Under the pieces are notes generated by a model. The model was not told the origin of the DNA. It saw nothing but the letters and a program-made list of their open reading frames with translations, and did no database searches. Source: Paradevosia shaoguanensis (lineage in GTDB: Bacteria > Pseudomonadota > Alphaproteobacteria > Rhizobiales > Devosiaceae). Taken from it: a stretch of DNA of 64,000 nucleotides. Of the stretch, positions 44,292-53,881 are shown one piece after another. A program made the position numbers and the translations under genes. How positions within the stretch are numbered: position 1 is the stretch's first letter; every line of letters starts with the position of its first letter. The stretch is taken from NCBI RefSeq assembly GCF_016801025.1, contig NZ_CP068983.1:2479001-2543000 (forward strand). Direction: 5' to 3'.

Positions 44292-45224
44292 CTAACGGCT
44301 ATTCCTCTGCACCAGACAATTCGCTCCGGCCGCAGTCAGCTTCGCGCAAAGCGCGGCGGCTTCCTTCTGGCTGTCCCGACCGATCATTGCCGAATAGCGC
44401 AGCCGCCGGCCGAAGTTCGGGTTCCGCACCTTGAGCAGTAGCAATTGCTCCTCGCCGATGAGGTCGGCATGGCGGGTACGGACGCGATCGAAGATCGATT
44501 GGGCCTTGTCGGCGGAGAAATCCTGCCAGATCAGCACGCCCCAGGGGCGCCATTGCGCGCTTTGCGGCAGGAGGCGCGGCATGGGGCGGGCTTCGGCCAT
44601 TTGCAGGCAGGCATCGGCGAAGGACTTGTCCTTGCTCAGGGCATAGTCGACGCTCTCCACCTCGCCCGTCAGCCACCGCTCGACCGGGTGGCCGGTGATG
44701 ATGGCGACGTAGTCGCGGGTTTCGTAGGGTACGTAGCCGCCGCTACCGGTGATCCGCTCCAGGGCGCCTTCGCCGGCGTTATAGGCAGCTGCCGCCAACC
44801 CGAGATTGCCAAAGCGGCGGTTGAGGAAACTCAGATATTCGGCCGAGCGGGCCAAGGCTTCGGCGGGATCAAAGGCGTTGGCGACGCCGCGGATGCGGCC
44901 GGTGCCCGGCATGAACTGGGCGATGCCTTCCGCGCCGGCCGGGCTCACCGCCAGAGGATCGAAGCGGCTCTCCTGCCAGATGAGGCGGGCAAGGTAGCCC
45001 TTGGGCAGATGCCAGGTATTGGCATAGGCCTCGATGGCCTTGCAGACATCGGCGTTGAAGGTGTCGGCCGCGATGCAGATGTCACGCTCGCGCCCGTCAT
45101 CCTTGGTGAGGGTATGGCAATAGCGCGCAGGCCTGGTTTCGAGCGCGACGGCCCCGCTGGAAGCGGGAATTGCGGAAGCCAGGAGACCCGCAAGCACCAT
45201 TACGCCGAAAAGCCGCACTCTCAT
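44292..45224 (-). CDS. Lytic murein transglycosylase (SLT domain)
   Basis: A 310-residue exported lysozyme-like enzyme that cleaves peptidoglycan glycan strands. The signal peptide is MRVRLFGVMVLAGLLASAIPASSGAVA. The catalytic glutamate lies in LIWQESRFDPLAVSPAGAEG, followed by IAQFMPGT and AAAAYNAGEGAL. The C-terminal 100 residues form an unassigned, possibly SPOR-like domain (LRYSAMIGRDSQKEAAALCAKL). The ATG at 45224 gives the signal peptide; the frame extends upstream into the antiporter gene as a shadow. Confidence 0.88.
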   Translation of the reverse strand: MRVRLFGVMVLAGLLASAIPASSGAVALETRPARYCHTLTKDDGRERDICIAADTFNADVCKAIEAYANTWHLPKGYLARLIWQESRFDPLAVSPAGAEGIAQFMPGTGRIRGVANAFDPAEALARSAEYLSFLNRRFGNLGLAAAAYNAGEGALERITGSGGYVPYETRDYVAIITGHPVERWLTGEVESVDYALSKDKSFADACLQMAEARPMPRLLPQSAQWRPWGVLIWQDFSADKAQSIFDRVRTRHADLIGEEQLLLLKVRNPNFGRRLRYSAMIGRDSQKEAAALCAKLTAAGANCLVQRNSR

Positions 45225-45264
45225 GGCGCCATGTTGGCGCGTTTGGCGACCGAGGCCAAGAGGC

Positions 45265-46899
45265 TCAGATCGGCCCTTCCGCCTCATTGCGCGCCCAGTT
45301 GTCGAGCACGGCCTGCTGCAGGTCGAGCTGTTCGAGCGTTTCGCGCAGGAATTCGTCGTCGAGCTGGCGGGCATCACGCGCGGCGATAAGCGCGGCGCGG
45401 CGGGCCATCAGCACCTCCTGGCCCAGTTCGATCATGGCCGGCCCACGCATGTGGCTCTTGGCAACCTTGGCCTGAGTATTCTCAAGCCGCATGCGCTCTA
45501 TCATGATCTGAGCGATCTTGCGGCCCTCCTCCGAGGTATGAAGCGCAGCAAAGCGGTCGATGACCTCGTGCGCAGCCTTGTGGCTGATTTCGCGCGAAAG
45601 TGCCAGTTGCCGCTTGGTTTCACGGGCCTCGTTTGGATCGACGAGGTCGAGCCGCTTGATGAGATAGGGGAGTGTCAGGCCCTGGAGGAGCAGGGTGCCG
45701 ATGGTGACGAGGAAGGCGACGGTTTGGATCACCGGGCGCTCCGGGAAGGGAGCGCCTGCCAGCGTCACATAGGGAATACCGGCGGCGGCGGCGAGCGTTA
45801 CAACGCCGCGCATGCCACACCAACCGACGACAAGGTTCTCCTTCCAAGTGAAGGGCTCGGGCGGCAGGCGGCGACGGGTGCCACCACGCGGCGGCCTGGC
45901 GCGAATTCTAGTGTCGCGCAGATGCGAAAGGTACCCGCTACTAACCACCCAGGCGATACGCACGGCGATCACCGCTAGCAACACGAGGCTCGAGAGCGCG
46001 AAGACCTGCCAGAAATCATAGCCCGCGGCGATGGTGTCCTCGACCACGAAGCGCAGTTGCAGGCCGATATAGGCAAACACGAACGCGTCGAGTAGCGCAT
46101 TGATGGTCTTCCAGAACTCGCGTTCCTGGATGCGTTCGGAATAATCAGCCTCGGCGGCGTTGTATCCGAGCGAAAAGCCGGCAGCAACCACGGCAATGAC
46201 ACCCGACGCTCCCAGTTCCTCAGCCACTCGATAGGCGGCGAACGGCACAATGACGGTGAGTACTGTAGCCAGTGAAGAACTACTGACCGATGAGCGGATG
46301 CGGTGGACGAGCGCGCCGAGCGCCACGCCGAAGATCGCGCCGACAACGGCGCGGTAGAGGAAGAAGAGCGCGACATTGTCGGTGGCCAGGTGCGCACCGG
46401 TGACGGCAGCCGTGGTGAGGCTGAAGAGGGTCAGCGCCGCCGCGTCATTGATGAGGCTTTCACCCTTGAGCACCGTCATGAGCCGGCCCGGCAGGTGAAG
46501 CTGGCGGGCGATGGCCACGGCACTGACCGCGTCGGGCGGGGAGATCACGGCGCCGAGCACGAGCGCGGCCGGCAGCGAGAGCAGGGGGCCGACGCTGAAT
46601 GCGATCCAGCCGACCGCAAAGGTCGTCACCACGACAAGGATCACGCCCAGATTGACGATCGAGCCCAGTCGCCTGACGAAGCTCGTGAATGAAAATTCGT
46701 TGGCCGCAGAAAAGAGGAGGGGCGGCAGCACGATGGTTAGGATGACTTCCGGCTCGAGTTCCAGCCGCGGCAGGCCGGGGATGTAGGACGCTATGAGGCC
46801 GAGCGCGACAATGAGGAGAGGGGCCTGGATGCCCCGGCGTTCGGCAAAGATCGAGATGGCGATGGCGCCGATAACGACGATCAGGAGCTGGGAGAACAT
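45265..46899 (-). CDS. Na+/H+ antiporter (CPA1 family)
   Basis: A 544-residue membrane antiporter with about 12 hydrophobic helices in the first 410 residues and a cytoplasmic C-terminal helical tail. The conserved NhaP/NHE motif is ISPPDAVSAVAIARQ with the ion-binding aspartate, and GESLINDAAALTLFS follows. It exchanges monovalent cations for protons. Its start codon is 282 bp before the cyclo-ligase gene, with 6S RNA in the divergent gap. Confidence 0.9.
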   Translation of the reverse strand: MFSQLLIVVIGAIAISIFAERRGIQAPLLIVALGLIASYIPGLPRLELEPEVILTIVLPPLLFSAANEFSFTSFVRRLGSIVNLGVILVVVTTFAVGWIAFSVGPLLSLPAALVLGAVISPPDAVSAVAIARQLHLPGRLMTVLKGESLINDAAALTLFSLTTAAVTGAHLATDNVALFFLYRAVVGAIFGVALGALVHRIRSSVSSSSLATVLTVIVPFAAYRVAEELGASGVIAVVAAGFSLGYNAAEADYSERIQEREFWKTINALLDAFVFAYIGLQLRFVVEDTIAAGYDFWQVFALSSLVLLAVIAVRIAWVVSSGYLSHLRDTRIRARPPRGGTRRRLPPEPFTWKENLVVGWCGMRGVVTLAAAAGIPYVTLAGAPFPERPVIQTVAFLVTIGTLLLQGLTLPYLIKRLDLVDPNEARETKRQLALSREISHKAAHEVIDRFAALHTSEEGRKIAQIMIERMRLENTQAKVAKSHMRGPAMIELGQEVLMARRAALIAARDARQLDDEFLRETLEQLDLQQAVLDNWARNEAEGPI

Positions 46900-46966
46900 G
46901 CCGATCTTTCACTGGATGCGCATGCAGAAGCGATAGATTGAGCGAGGAGTTTTGGAAAGAACCGCT

Positions 46967-46995
46967 TTGCGGATGGGCGGGTAAAGCACTATATC
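46967..46995 (+). promoter_or_regulatory. 6S RNA promoter
   Basis: -35 TTGCGG (46967-46972), 17-bp spacer, -10 TATATC (46990-46995), predicting transcription from about 47001, exactly where the terminal 6S stem begins. Confidence 0.65.
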
Positions 46996-46998
46996 AAT

Positions 46999-47152
46999 GC
47001 TGCTGCCCGGTGCGTGTTGGATCATCATATCCCCGGGGCCTTATCGATCCTTAAGGGAGCTGTCCCTGACCGGGCCCGTGGGTTCGGACATACGGCGCCC
47101 ACCTACATCAGTAGGTTCCCGGGATCGCATATCCCACGGCCAGGGCGGCACC
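46999..47152 (+). ncRNA. ssrS: 6S RNA
   Basis: The closing stem TGCTGCCC (47001-47008) pairs with GGGCGGCA (47143-47150) with one G-U pair. Inside are the alphaproteobacterial 6S landmarks: the GGGGCCTTATCGATCC segment, GGAGCTGTCCCTGACCGGG and the hairpin ACCTACATCAGTAGGT. 6S RNA mimics an open promoter and sequesters sigma70 RNA polymerase in stationary phase. It sits immediately upstream of the cyclo-ligase gene, its normal position. Ends are approximate to a few bases. Confidence 0.88.
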
Positions 47153-47181
47153 TGAATTATCGAGGGGTACGGCCGTCGCCC

Positions 47182-47775
47182 ATGACCGACGAGACAATCG
47201 AAGAGGCGAAGGCCAGCTTGCGCAGCAAGGCCCATGTCCAGCGGGCTGCAATCGGACACGATGTGCGCGTCGATGCAGGCAAGGCCGTGGCGGCGCACTT
47301 CTTCGAAGGTATCGTTCTCGATCCTGGCGCCGTGGTGGCGGCTTATTGGCCGATCCGCGACGAGCTGGATTGCCAGCCCATCATCCTCCGCCTCATGGAT
47401 AGCGGCCAACCGGTCTGCCTGCCGGTGGTGCTCGGCGACGAGCTGCCGCTCGAGCTGCGTCTCTGGCAGGACGGTTCCCCCCTCTACGAGGCCGGTTTCG
47501 GCACGCTGGCGCCCGAAGAGAGCGCGCCCAAGGTCGAGCCGGACGTGATCCTCATGCCGCTGCTTGGCTTCGACAAGCACGGCACGCGGCTGGGCTATGG
47601 CGGGGGCTATTACGATCGCACCCTGGCGGCGATGAACAAGAGGCCCAAGCTGATCGGGCTTGCTTTCGCCGCCCAGGAATATCCCGAAATTCCGCGCCAA
47701 GAGCACGACGTGCCGCTCGATGCCGTCGTCACCGAGAATGGCGTCCGCCTGTTTGGAGCCCAAGACAACCGATGA
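47182..47775 (+). CDS. 5-formyltetrahydrofolate cyclo-ligase
   Basis: A 197-residue enzyme (YgfA/MTHFS family) that converts 5-formyl-THF to 5,10-methenyl-THF using ATP. The C-terminal GYGGGYYDRTLA and PLLGFDKHGTRLG are its phosphate-binding signature. The ATG at 47182 is chosen because the open frame upstream runs through 6S RNA. Its stop overlaps the start of the phosphoesterase gene by four bases (ATGA). Confidence 0.93.
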   Translation: MTDETIEEAKASLRSKAHVQRAAIGHDVRVDAGKAVAAHFFEGIVLDPGAVVAAYWPIRDELDCQPIILRLMDSGQPVCLPVVLGDELPLELRLWQDGSPLYEAGFGTLAPEESAPKVEPDVILMPLLGFDKHGTRLGYGGGYYDRTLAAMNKRPKLIGLAFAAQEYPEIPRQEHDVPLDAVVTENGVRLFGAQDNR

Positions 47776-48587
47776 AACTCCTGTTTTTGGGCGACGTCGT
47801 CGGCAGATCGGGCCGCGACGCCGTAAGCGAGCGGCTGCCCGGTATCATCGAGCGCTATGGGTTCGACTTCGTCGTGGTCAACGGCGAGAATGCCAGCCAT
47901 GGCCGCGGGCTCACCGAGTCCCACTTCAACGGCATCCGTGACGCGGGCGCCGATATCGTGACGCTCGGCGACCACGCCTTCGACCAGCGCGAGACGCTCA
48001 TTTATATCGAGCGCGAAACCACGCTCCTCCGCCCCATCAACATGGCTCCCGGTACGCCCGGGCGCGGCGCGATGTTTGTCGAGAGCCGCAACGGGTTCCG
48101 CGTGCTTGTCATCAATGCGCTGGGCCGGGTCTTCATGGGCCCGATCGACGACCCCTTCCGGGCGGTCGAGGCGGCGATCGCCGCTTGCCCTCTGGGCGAG
48201 CAGGCCGATGCCATCATCGTCGATTTCCACACCGAGGCCACGTCCGAGATCCAGGGCATGGGGCATTTCCTCGATGGCCGCGCGACGCTCGTTGTCGGCA
48301 CGCATACGCACATCCCGACCAGCGACCATCGCATCCTCAAGGGCGGTACGGCGCTCATGGCCGATGCCGGCATGTGCGGCGATTTCGACTCCGTCATCGG
48401 CGTCGAGGCGGACGAGCCGGTCAATCGCTTCCTCACCGGAATGGCGCTGGGCCGCTTCACGCCGGCCGAGGGCGAGGCGACGCTTTGCGGCATCGCCGTC
48501 GAAACCGATCCGCGCACGGGCCTTGCCGCCCGCATCAGCCCGGTAAGGATCGGCGGCTCGCTCAGCCAGGCCTTTCCCGAGTTTTGA
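47772..48587 (+). CDS. YmdB-type metallophosphoesterase
   Basis: A 271-residue calcineurin-like phosphoesterase of the TIGR00282 group. The metal ligands are visible in FLGDVVGRSG, VVNGENASHGRG, LGDHAFDQ, DFHTEAT and GTHTHIPTSD. Homologues are 2',3'-cyclic nucleotide phosphodiesterases that bind two metal ions; Bacillus YmdB affects motility and biofilm choice. It is translationally coupled to the cyclo-ligase gene, and yebC follows 78 bp later. Confidence 0.9.
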   Translation: MKLLFLGDVVGRSGRDAVSERLPGIIERYGFDFVVVNGENASHGRGLTESHFNGIRDAGADIVTLGDHAFDQRETLIYIERETTLLRPINMAPGTPGRGAMFVESRNGFRVLVINALGRVFMGPIDDPFRAVEAAIAACPLGEQADAIIVDFHTEATSEIQGMGHFLDGRATLVVGTHTHIPTSDHRILKGGTALMADAGMCGDFDSVIGVEADEPVNRFLTGMALGRFTPAEGEATLCGIAVETDPRTGLAARISPVRIGGSLSQAFPEF

Positions 48588-48665
48588 GGCCAGACGGCTT
48601 CACATTTGCCCATCGCTTGCATATAACGCGCCTCCGAATTCCTGCATCTTTCGAAGGATCACCGA

Positions 48666-49424
48666 ATGGCCGGCCATTCGCATGCCAAGAACATCATGCA
48701 CCGCAAGGGCAAGAGCGATGCGGCGCGCTCGAAGGTATTCTCCAAGCTGGCGCGCGAGATCACCGTCGCTGCCAAGCTGGGCGTGCCCGACCCCGCCTTC
48801 AACGCCCGCCTGCGCCTGGCTGTCGCCAACGCCAAGTCGCAGTCCATGCCCAAGGACAATATCGAGCGCGCCATCAAGAAGGCCGCCGGCTCGGATGGCG
48901 AGAACTATGATGAAGTGCGCTACGAGGGCTACGGTCCCGGCGGCGTCGCCGTCATCGTCGAGGCGCTGACCGACAACCGCAATCGCACCGCATCGAACGT
49001 CCGCTCGACCTTCTCCAAGAATGGCGGGGCGCTGGGTGAAACCAATTCGGTTTCCTTCATGTTCGACCGCGTCGGCGAAATCTTCTACCCGCTCTCCGTC
49101 GGCGACGCCGACAAGGTGATGGAAGCCGCGATCGAAGCCGGCGCCGACGATGTCGAGACCGATGAGGACGAAGAGGATGGTGGCCACACCATCTACACGA
49201 CTTTCGAGACCATGGGCGAAGTCGCTGCCGCGCTCGAAAAGACGTTGGGCGAAGCCGAGTCCGTCAAGGCCATCTGGAAGCCCCAGAACGAGACCCCGGT
49301 CGATGCCGAAAAGGGCGCCACTCTCCTCAAGCTGATCTCGATCCTCGAAGAAGACGACGACGTGCAGAATGTCTACGCCAACTTCGACATCAGCGACGAA
49401 GACATGGCCAAGATCGACGTCTGA
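48666..49424 (+). CDS. YebC/PmpR-family DNA-binding regulator
   Basis: A 252-residue three-domain protein starting [20 protein letters not shown], the family signature. Such proteins bind DNA or, as recently shown for some members, help ribosomes at polyproline stretches. The acidic C-terminal segment ([12 protein letters not shown]) is typical. Nothing unusual was seen. Confidence 0.92.
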   Translation: MAGHSHAKNIMHRKGKSDAARSKVFSKLAREITVAAKLGVPDPAFNARLRLAVANAKSQSMPKDNIERAIKKAAGSDGENYDEVRYEGYGPGGVAVIVEALTDNRNRTASNVRSTFSKNGGALGETNSVSFMFDRVGEIFYPLSVGDADKVMEAAIEAGADDVETDEDEEDGGHTIYTTFETMGEVAAALEKTLGEAESVKAIWKPQNETPVDAEKGATLLKLISILEEDDDVQNVYANFDISDEDMAKIDV

Positions 49425-49447
49425 TCTTTCCCTGGGATTATCGATTT

Positions 49448-49480
49448 GAAGGGCGCGTTCGGGAAACCGGCGCGCCCTTC
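49448..49480. terminator. Convergent hairpin after yebC
   Basis: A ten-base perfect stem GAAGGGCGCG (49448-49457) with CGCGCCCTTC (49471-49480) and a 13-base loop between convergent yebC and the cyclase gene. There is no long T-tract on either strand, so it is a weak or bidirectional terminator candidate. Confidence 0.5.
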
Positions 49481-49485
49481 GTGCA

Positions 49486-50268
49486 TCAGGCAGCCGCGCC
49501 CTGGCATTTGAGGTGGGCCGCGGCCACGACTTCCACGCGGTTCCGGCCGAAGCGCTTGGCCTGGTAGAGGCTGCGATCGGCCTGGCGGAAGAGTTCGGTG
49601 AAGCCGATTTCGCGCTCGAAGACTGCCCCGCCCACGCTGACCGATAGCTGGCTCACCTGCCCGCCGGGGGTGAAGACGGCCAGGTTGATCGCCTTGCGGA
49701 TGCGCTCGGCCAGCGAGCGGGCCGTCGCCATGTCGACATCGGGCAGGAAGACGCCGAATTCCTCCCCGCCCAGGCGGCCAACGACATCGCCGGTGCGCAG
49801 GATGGCGCGGATGGAGCGGGCGATGATGGTCAGCGCCTCGTCGCCATGGTGATGACCGAAGCGGTCGTTGATCGATTTGAAGTTGTCGGCATCGATGACG
49901 AGCAGGGCGCCGCAATACGGCGTCGGCGGGGCAGGCCGGTCGAGATAGCGGTCGATCTCGCTGGCGAAGGCGCCGCGGTTGAGTACGTCCGTGAGGCTGT
50001 CGGTAGAAGCCTCCTTGCGCAGCCGTGCATTGGCGTGCCGTAGGTCGATAACTTTGAGCGTCATGACGAGGAAGAGGGGAGGGGCCAGCAGCAGGGGCAT
50101 GATGATGGCGCTCAGGCTTGCCCGATCCACCGCCTGCTGACCGAGTTCGCTGAAAGCGAACCGCATGCAGATCACGCCGCTGAGGATGCAGCCCAGGGTT
50201 CCCAGGGCCGTCCAGCTCGCAACAAAGAGCCAGTCATTCGCCGTCATATGCTTGAAGCGGTCGAGCAT
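49486..50268 (-). CDS. Membrane diguanylate cyclase (GGDEF domain)
   Basis: A 260-residue protein with two hydrophobic helices (about 13-37 and 50-70) and a C-terminal GGDEF domain. The active-site motif is GGEEF (RLGGEEFGVFL), and the domain opens with DSLTDVLNRGAF and IDADNFKSINDRFGH. It makes cyclic di-GMP from GTP. The RxxD inhibitory site was not found before GGEEF. The ATG at 50268 has GGAGAA at a good distance; more upstream in-frame starts exist. It is divergent from ruvC. Confidence 0.88.
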   Translation of the reverse strand: MLDRFKHMTANDWLFVASWTALGTLGCILSGVICMRFAFSELGQQAVDRASLSAIIMPLLLAPPLFLVMTLKVIDLRHANARLRKEASTDSLTDVLNRGAFASEIDRYLDRPAPPTPYCGALLVIDADNFKSINDRFGHHHGDEALTIIARSIRAILRTGDVVGRLGGEEFGVFLPDVDMATARSLAERIRKAINLAVFTPGGQVSQLSVSVGGAVFEREIGFTELFRQADRSLYQAKRFGRNRVEVVAAAHLKCQGAAA

Positions 50269-50456
50269 CAGGACTTCTCCGAGGAACGCGGGGACCGTAG
50301 GCGCGCCCTCATAACGAGTCATTGACCGGATCGATACAATTGCACCGATCAGGGCATTTTCCCCCTCCAAACGAATGGTATCGATGATCACAGCTATGTT
50401 GCCGGTTTGTTCACTTTATCCTTGGTAGGCTCGTCCGACGCAACTAAGAGTTTGTC

Positions 50457-50960
50457 ATGGCAGGAACGGTACGAATCATCGGCATTGACCCGGGGCTGCG
50501 CCGCTGCGGCTGGGGAATCATCGAGAGCACGGGCAACCGGCTGACCTTCGTCGCCGCCGGCACGGTGACGCCTCCGACGACCGACGACCTTGCCGTGCGG
50601 CTCGCCACGCTCTTCTCCTCGCTCTCCGATCTCATCGGCCTTTACCGACCCGACGAGGCGGCGGTCGAAGAGACATTCGTTAACCAGGGCGCCCGCTCGG
50701 CCCTGCTCCTTGGGCAGGCGCGCGGCGTGGCGCTGATGACGCCGGCCTCGCTCGGGCTCCCCGTCGGGGAGTACGCCGCCAACCTCGTCAAGAAATCGAT
50801 CGTCGGGACGGGTCATGCCGACAAGGATCAGGTACAGCTGATGGTGAAAACGCTTCTTCCGAGCGCCGATTTCAAGGGCGCCGACGCCGCTGATGCGCTG
50901 GCCATAGCCATCTGCCACGCGCATCACCGGGCCTATCGCAAGCTGGCGGTGGGCGCATGA
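50457..50960 (+). CDS. ruvC: Crossover junction endodeoxyribonuclease RuvC
   Basis: A 167-residue Holliday-junction resolvase. Catalytic acids are Asp11 ([12 protein letters not shown]), Glu71/72 (AVEETFVNQ) and the C-terminal [13 protein letters not shown]. It is the first gene of the ruvCAB unit and overlaps ruvA by four bases (ATGA). Confidence 0.95.
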   Translation: MAGTVRIIGIDPGLRRCGWGIIESTGNRLTFVAAGTVTPPTTDDLAVRLATLFSSLSDLIGLYRPDEAAVEETFVNQGARSALLLGQARGVALMTPASLGLPVGEYAANLVKKSIVGTGHADKDQVQLMVKTLLPSADFKGADAADALAIAICHAHHRAYRKLAVGA

Positions 50961-51574
50961 TCGGCAAGCTCAAGGGCCTGGTGGACGCCTTCGGCGACGA
51001 TCACGTGCTGATCGACGTCAACGGGGTCTGCTACGAGGCGCATTGCTCGGCCAAGACGCTTGCGGCCCTGCCGCGTGTCGGCGAGGCGGCAGTAGTCTTC
51101 ATCGAGATGCTCGTGCGCGAGGACATGATCCGGCTCTATGGCTTCTCGAGCGAAACCGAAAAGGCCTGGTTCAACCTGCTGATGACCGTACAGGGGGTAG
51201 GCGCACGCGTGGCGCTGGCGATCCTCTCGGCGCTCACGCCGAGCGAATTGTCGAGCGCCATCGCGCTCCAGGACAAGGCCATGGTCGGCCGCGCCTCGGG
51301 GGTCGGCCCCAAGCTGGCTGTGCGCATCGTCACCGAGCTTAAGGGCAAGGTACCTGCCATCGGCGCGATCGATGCCGGCACGCTCGGACTGCAAGCGGCG
51401 CTGGGAGAAGGCGTTGCCGCGTCCAACGTCACCGACGCCGTCTCGGCTCTGACTAATCTTGGCTATTCGAGTGCGCAGGCATCTGCCGCCGTTGCGCGAG
51501 TGGTCGGCCGCGAGGGTGATGACACCGCAACCGAAAAGCTCATCCGGCTGGGCTTGCGCGAGCTGAGCAGCTAG
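50957..51574 (+). CDS. ruvA: Holliday junction branch migration protein RuvA
   Basis: A 205-residue protein that binds four-way junctions as a tetramer. The start [20 protein letters not shown], the helix-hairpin-helix stretch [20 protein letters not shown] and the C-terminal RuvB-binding domain are normal. Unlike most operons, ruvB does not follow directly: a small secreted protein gene lies between. Confidence 0.95.
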   Translation: MIGKLKGLVDAFGDDHVLIDVNGVCYEAHCSAKTLAALPRVGEAAVVFIEMLVREDMIRLYGFSSETEKAWFNLLMTVQGVGARVALAILSALTPSELSSAIALQDKAMVGRASGVGPKLAVRIVTELKGKVPAIGAIDAGTLGLQAALGEGVAASNVTDAVSALTNLGYSSAQASAAVARVVGREGDDTATEKLIRLGLRELSS

Positions 51575-51606
51575 GGCTGTTGTAGATGGCATCATTGGGG
51601 GACGTG

Positions 51607-51918
51607 ATGAAACAGATACTGAAACTGGTACGACGGCCGGCGATCCTGGGGGCGGCGCTTCTGCCGCTGGTAGCTCCCGTTGCCGCCAAGGCAGACCAGA
51701 ACGAAGCGACTGCCGTCGCGATCTGGTTCGTCGAGGCGGATGGCTCGGCCAAGCCCTATTATTTCCACGATCCCAGCAATCCCCTTCCGCGCTGGTCTTG
51801 CGACGCGCGGCTCGATTACCTGACCAAGAAGTTCTTCCGCATGACCCGCTCCAATCCCGACCTCAAGAACAAGAAGGCCGTCAAATCCGCTTGCGTCGCG
51901 GTCAGGAATATCGAGTAG
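51607..51918 (+). CDS. Small secreted protein between ruvA and ruvB
   Basis: A 103-residue protein with a signal peptide (MKQILKLVRRPAILGAALLP and following, cleavage probably after AAKA). The mature part has two cysteines that could form a disulfide. I do not recognise the family. The ATG at 51607 follows GGGGGA; an ATG at 51586 would extend it by seven residues. It is in the ruv operon and separated from ruvB by six bases, but nothing links its function to recombination. Confidence 0.7.
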   Translation: MKQILKLVRRPAILGAALLPLVAPVAAKADQNEATAVAIWFVEADGSAKPYYFHDPSNPLPRWSCDARLDYLTKKFFRMTRSNPDLKNKKAVKSACVAVRNIE

Positions 51919-51924
51919 CCGCCC

Positions 51925-52968
51925 GTGACTTCTTTGACCTCCGCATCCGCTGGCCGTGACGAGGGACTGGACGTTTCCCTGCGGCCCTCCGGCTTTTCCG
52001 AATTCGTCGGGCAGGCGGCTGCGCGCGCCAATCTTGAGGTCTTCATCCAGGCTGCCAAGCAGCGCAAGGCGGCGCTCGACCATGTGCTCTTTGTCGGGCC
52101 GCCAGGCCTCGGCAAGACGACGCTCGCGCAGATCGTGGCGCGCGAACTGGGCGTCGGTTTCCGTGCGACGTCCGGTCCGGTGATCGCCAAGGCCGGGGAT
52201 TTGGCGGCGTTGCTCACCAATCTTGAAGAGCGCGACGTGCTCTTCATCGACGAAATCCACCGCCTCAATCCGGCGGTCGAGGAAATCCTCTATCCGGCGA
52301 TGGAGGATTTCCAGCTCGATCTCATTATCGGCGAAGGCCCCGCGGCGCGCTCTGTGCGCATCGACCTCGCCAAATTCACGCTCGTTGGCGCCACCACCCG
52401 CGCCGGGCTCCTTACCACGCCGCTCCGTGATCGCTTCGGCATCCCGATCCGGCTCAATTTCTACACGCCCGAGGAGCTCGTCCTCATCGTCGAGCGCGGA
52501 GCGCGGTTGATGGGCATCGGCATGGCGCCCGATGGGGCGATGGAGATCGCCCGCCGGTCGCGCGGCACGCCGCGTATCGCTGGCCGGCTGCTGCGCCGTG
52601 TGGTCGATTTCGCACTGGTCGACAATGCCAGCGAGGTGACGCGCTCGGTCGCCGACAAGGCGTTGTTGCGCCTCGATGTCGATGCGCGTGGGCTCGACCA
52701 ACTCGATCGACGGTACCTCACAACCATCGCCAATTTCTACGGTGGCGGACCGGTCGGCATCGAGACCATCGCCGCCGCGCTTTCCGAGCCGCGTGATGCC
52801 ATCGAAGAGATCGTCGAGCCCTATCTCATCCAGCAGGGCTTCATCCAGCGCACGCCGCGCGGGCGCATGCTGACGGCGCTGGCGTTCCAGCATCTGGGTC
52901 TCTCCGTGCCGCAAGGCTTCGTCGGCATGCAGGCGAGCCTGTTCGAAGAGCCGGAAGGCGAGGAATGA
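51925..52968 (+). CDS. ruvB: Holliday junction branch migration helicase RuvB
   Basis: A 347-residue AAA+ motor. The N-terminal [12 protein letters not shown], Walker [10 protein letters not shown], Walker [12 protein letters not shown], the sensor [18 protein letters not shown] and the C-terminal winged helix ([14 protein letters not shown]) are all standard. It starts with GTG at 51925. Its stop overlaps the start of the rhomboid gene by four bases. Confidence 0.96.
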   Translation: MTSLTSASAGRDEGLDVSLRPSGFSEFVGQAAARANLEVFIQAAKQRKAALDHVLFVGPPGLGKTTLAQIVARELGVGFRATSGPVIAKAGDLAALLTNLEERDVLFIDEIHRLNPAVEEILYPAMEDFQLDLIIGEGPAARSVRIDLAKFTLVGATTRAGLLTTPLRDRFGIPIRLNFYTPEELVLIVERGARLMGIGMAPDGAMEIARRSRGTPRIAGRLLRRVVDFALVDNASEVTRSVADKALLRLDVDARGLDQLDRRYLTTIANFYGGGPVGIETIAAALSEPRDAIEEIVEPYLIQQGFIQRTPRGRMLTALAFQHLGLSVPQGFVGMQASLFEEPEGEE

Positions 52969-53492
52969 CGCTGGCCAGGCTGCCTTGGCTGACCGTAGCG
53001 GTCTTCATGGTGACGACTGCGTTCACGGCTGCGCAGATGATCTGGCCAGGCGTATTGCCTGCCTTGCAGCGCCAGCCATCGATGCTTGCCGGCGAATACT
53101 GGCGGTTCGTCACCGCCTGGCTCGTCCATGACGAAGGCGCGCGGCAGATCGTCTTCAACTTTGCCGCTCTCGCGGTCGCCGGTACATTCGTCGAACTTAT
53201 GCTGGGGCGGACGATCTGGGTGCTGGCTTACGTTGCCGGCGGCTTGTCCGGCGAGATTGCGGGTATCTTCTGGCAGCCTTTCGGGGCCGGCAATTCGGTA
53301 GCAGTCTGCGGTCTCATCGGCGTACTGGCCATTTGGCAATTGCGCCGCGAGGGCGTTCCGGTCGTCGCGCGCCTCGTCTTCCCGCTGCTCTGCTTCGGCG
53401 GGGCGCTGGTGCTCATCGCAAACCACGACATCCATGGTCCGCCGCTCCTGGTTGGCGGCGCGATCGGGTTTCTCGGGAGGGCCAAGTCATGA
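52965..53492 (+). CDS. Rhomboid-family membrane protein
   Basis: A 175-residue protein with about six hydrophobic helices. The active-site serine region is [13 protein letters not shown] (Ser111), where rhomboids usually have GxSG, so the second glycine is replaced by valine. The catalytic histidine is probably His157 (or His154) in [17 protein letters not shown]. It is thus either an unusual intramembrane serine protease or an inactive relative. It overlaps ruvB by four bases and the thioesterase gene by four bases. Confidence 0.78.
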   Translation: MTLARLPWLTVAVFMVTTAFTAAQMIWPGVLPALQRQPSMLAGEYWRFVTAWLVHDEGARQIVFNFAALAVAGTFVELMLGRTIWVLAYVAGGLSGEIAGIFWQPFGAGNSVAVCGLIGVLAIWQLRREGVPVVARLVFPLLCFGGALVLIANHDIHGPPLLVGGAIGFLGRAKS

Positions 53493-53881
53493 TCCCGCAC
53501 CACCTGGCCGTTCGGGTCTATTACGAAGACACCGACTTTTCCGGCAATGTCTACCACGCCTCCTATCTCAAGTTCTTCGAGCGGGGGCGTACGGAATTCC
53601 TGCGCGATCTGGGCATCCACCATTCCGAGCTCGCCGAGCAGGGCATCGCCTTCGCAGTCCGTTCGATGCAGATCGAATTCGAAGGCGCCGCTCATATCGA
53701 TGACCTTCTCGATGTCGAAACCAGCGTCGCGAACTTTTCCGGCGCGCGGCTGACGCTCGAGCAGGTTATCCGGCGGGGTGATGAGGTGCTGACACGCGCG
53801 ACGGTCGTCGTCGTGTCGATCAAGGTGGGAGGCGGGGCGGCGCGCCTGCCTCGGCTGATGCTCGCCGCCCTCAAGAGTTGA
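53489..53881 (+). CDS. ybgC: Tol-Pal-associated acyl-CoA thioesterase
   Basis: A 130-residue hotdog-fold thioesterase with the YbgC signature VYYEDTDFSGNVYHASYLKFFERGR, in which the aspartate is catalytic. It usually begins the tol-pal operon; here the CHRD gene on the opposite strand separates it from tolQ. The ATG at 53489 overlaps the end of the rhomboid gene. Confidence 0.93.
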   Translation: MIPHHLAVRVYYEDTDFSGNVYHASYLKFFERGRTEFLRDLGIHHSELAEQGIAFAVRSMQIEFEGAAHIDDLLDVETSVANFSGARLTLEQVIRRGDEVLTRATVVVVSIKVGGGAARLPRLMLAALKS

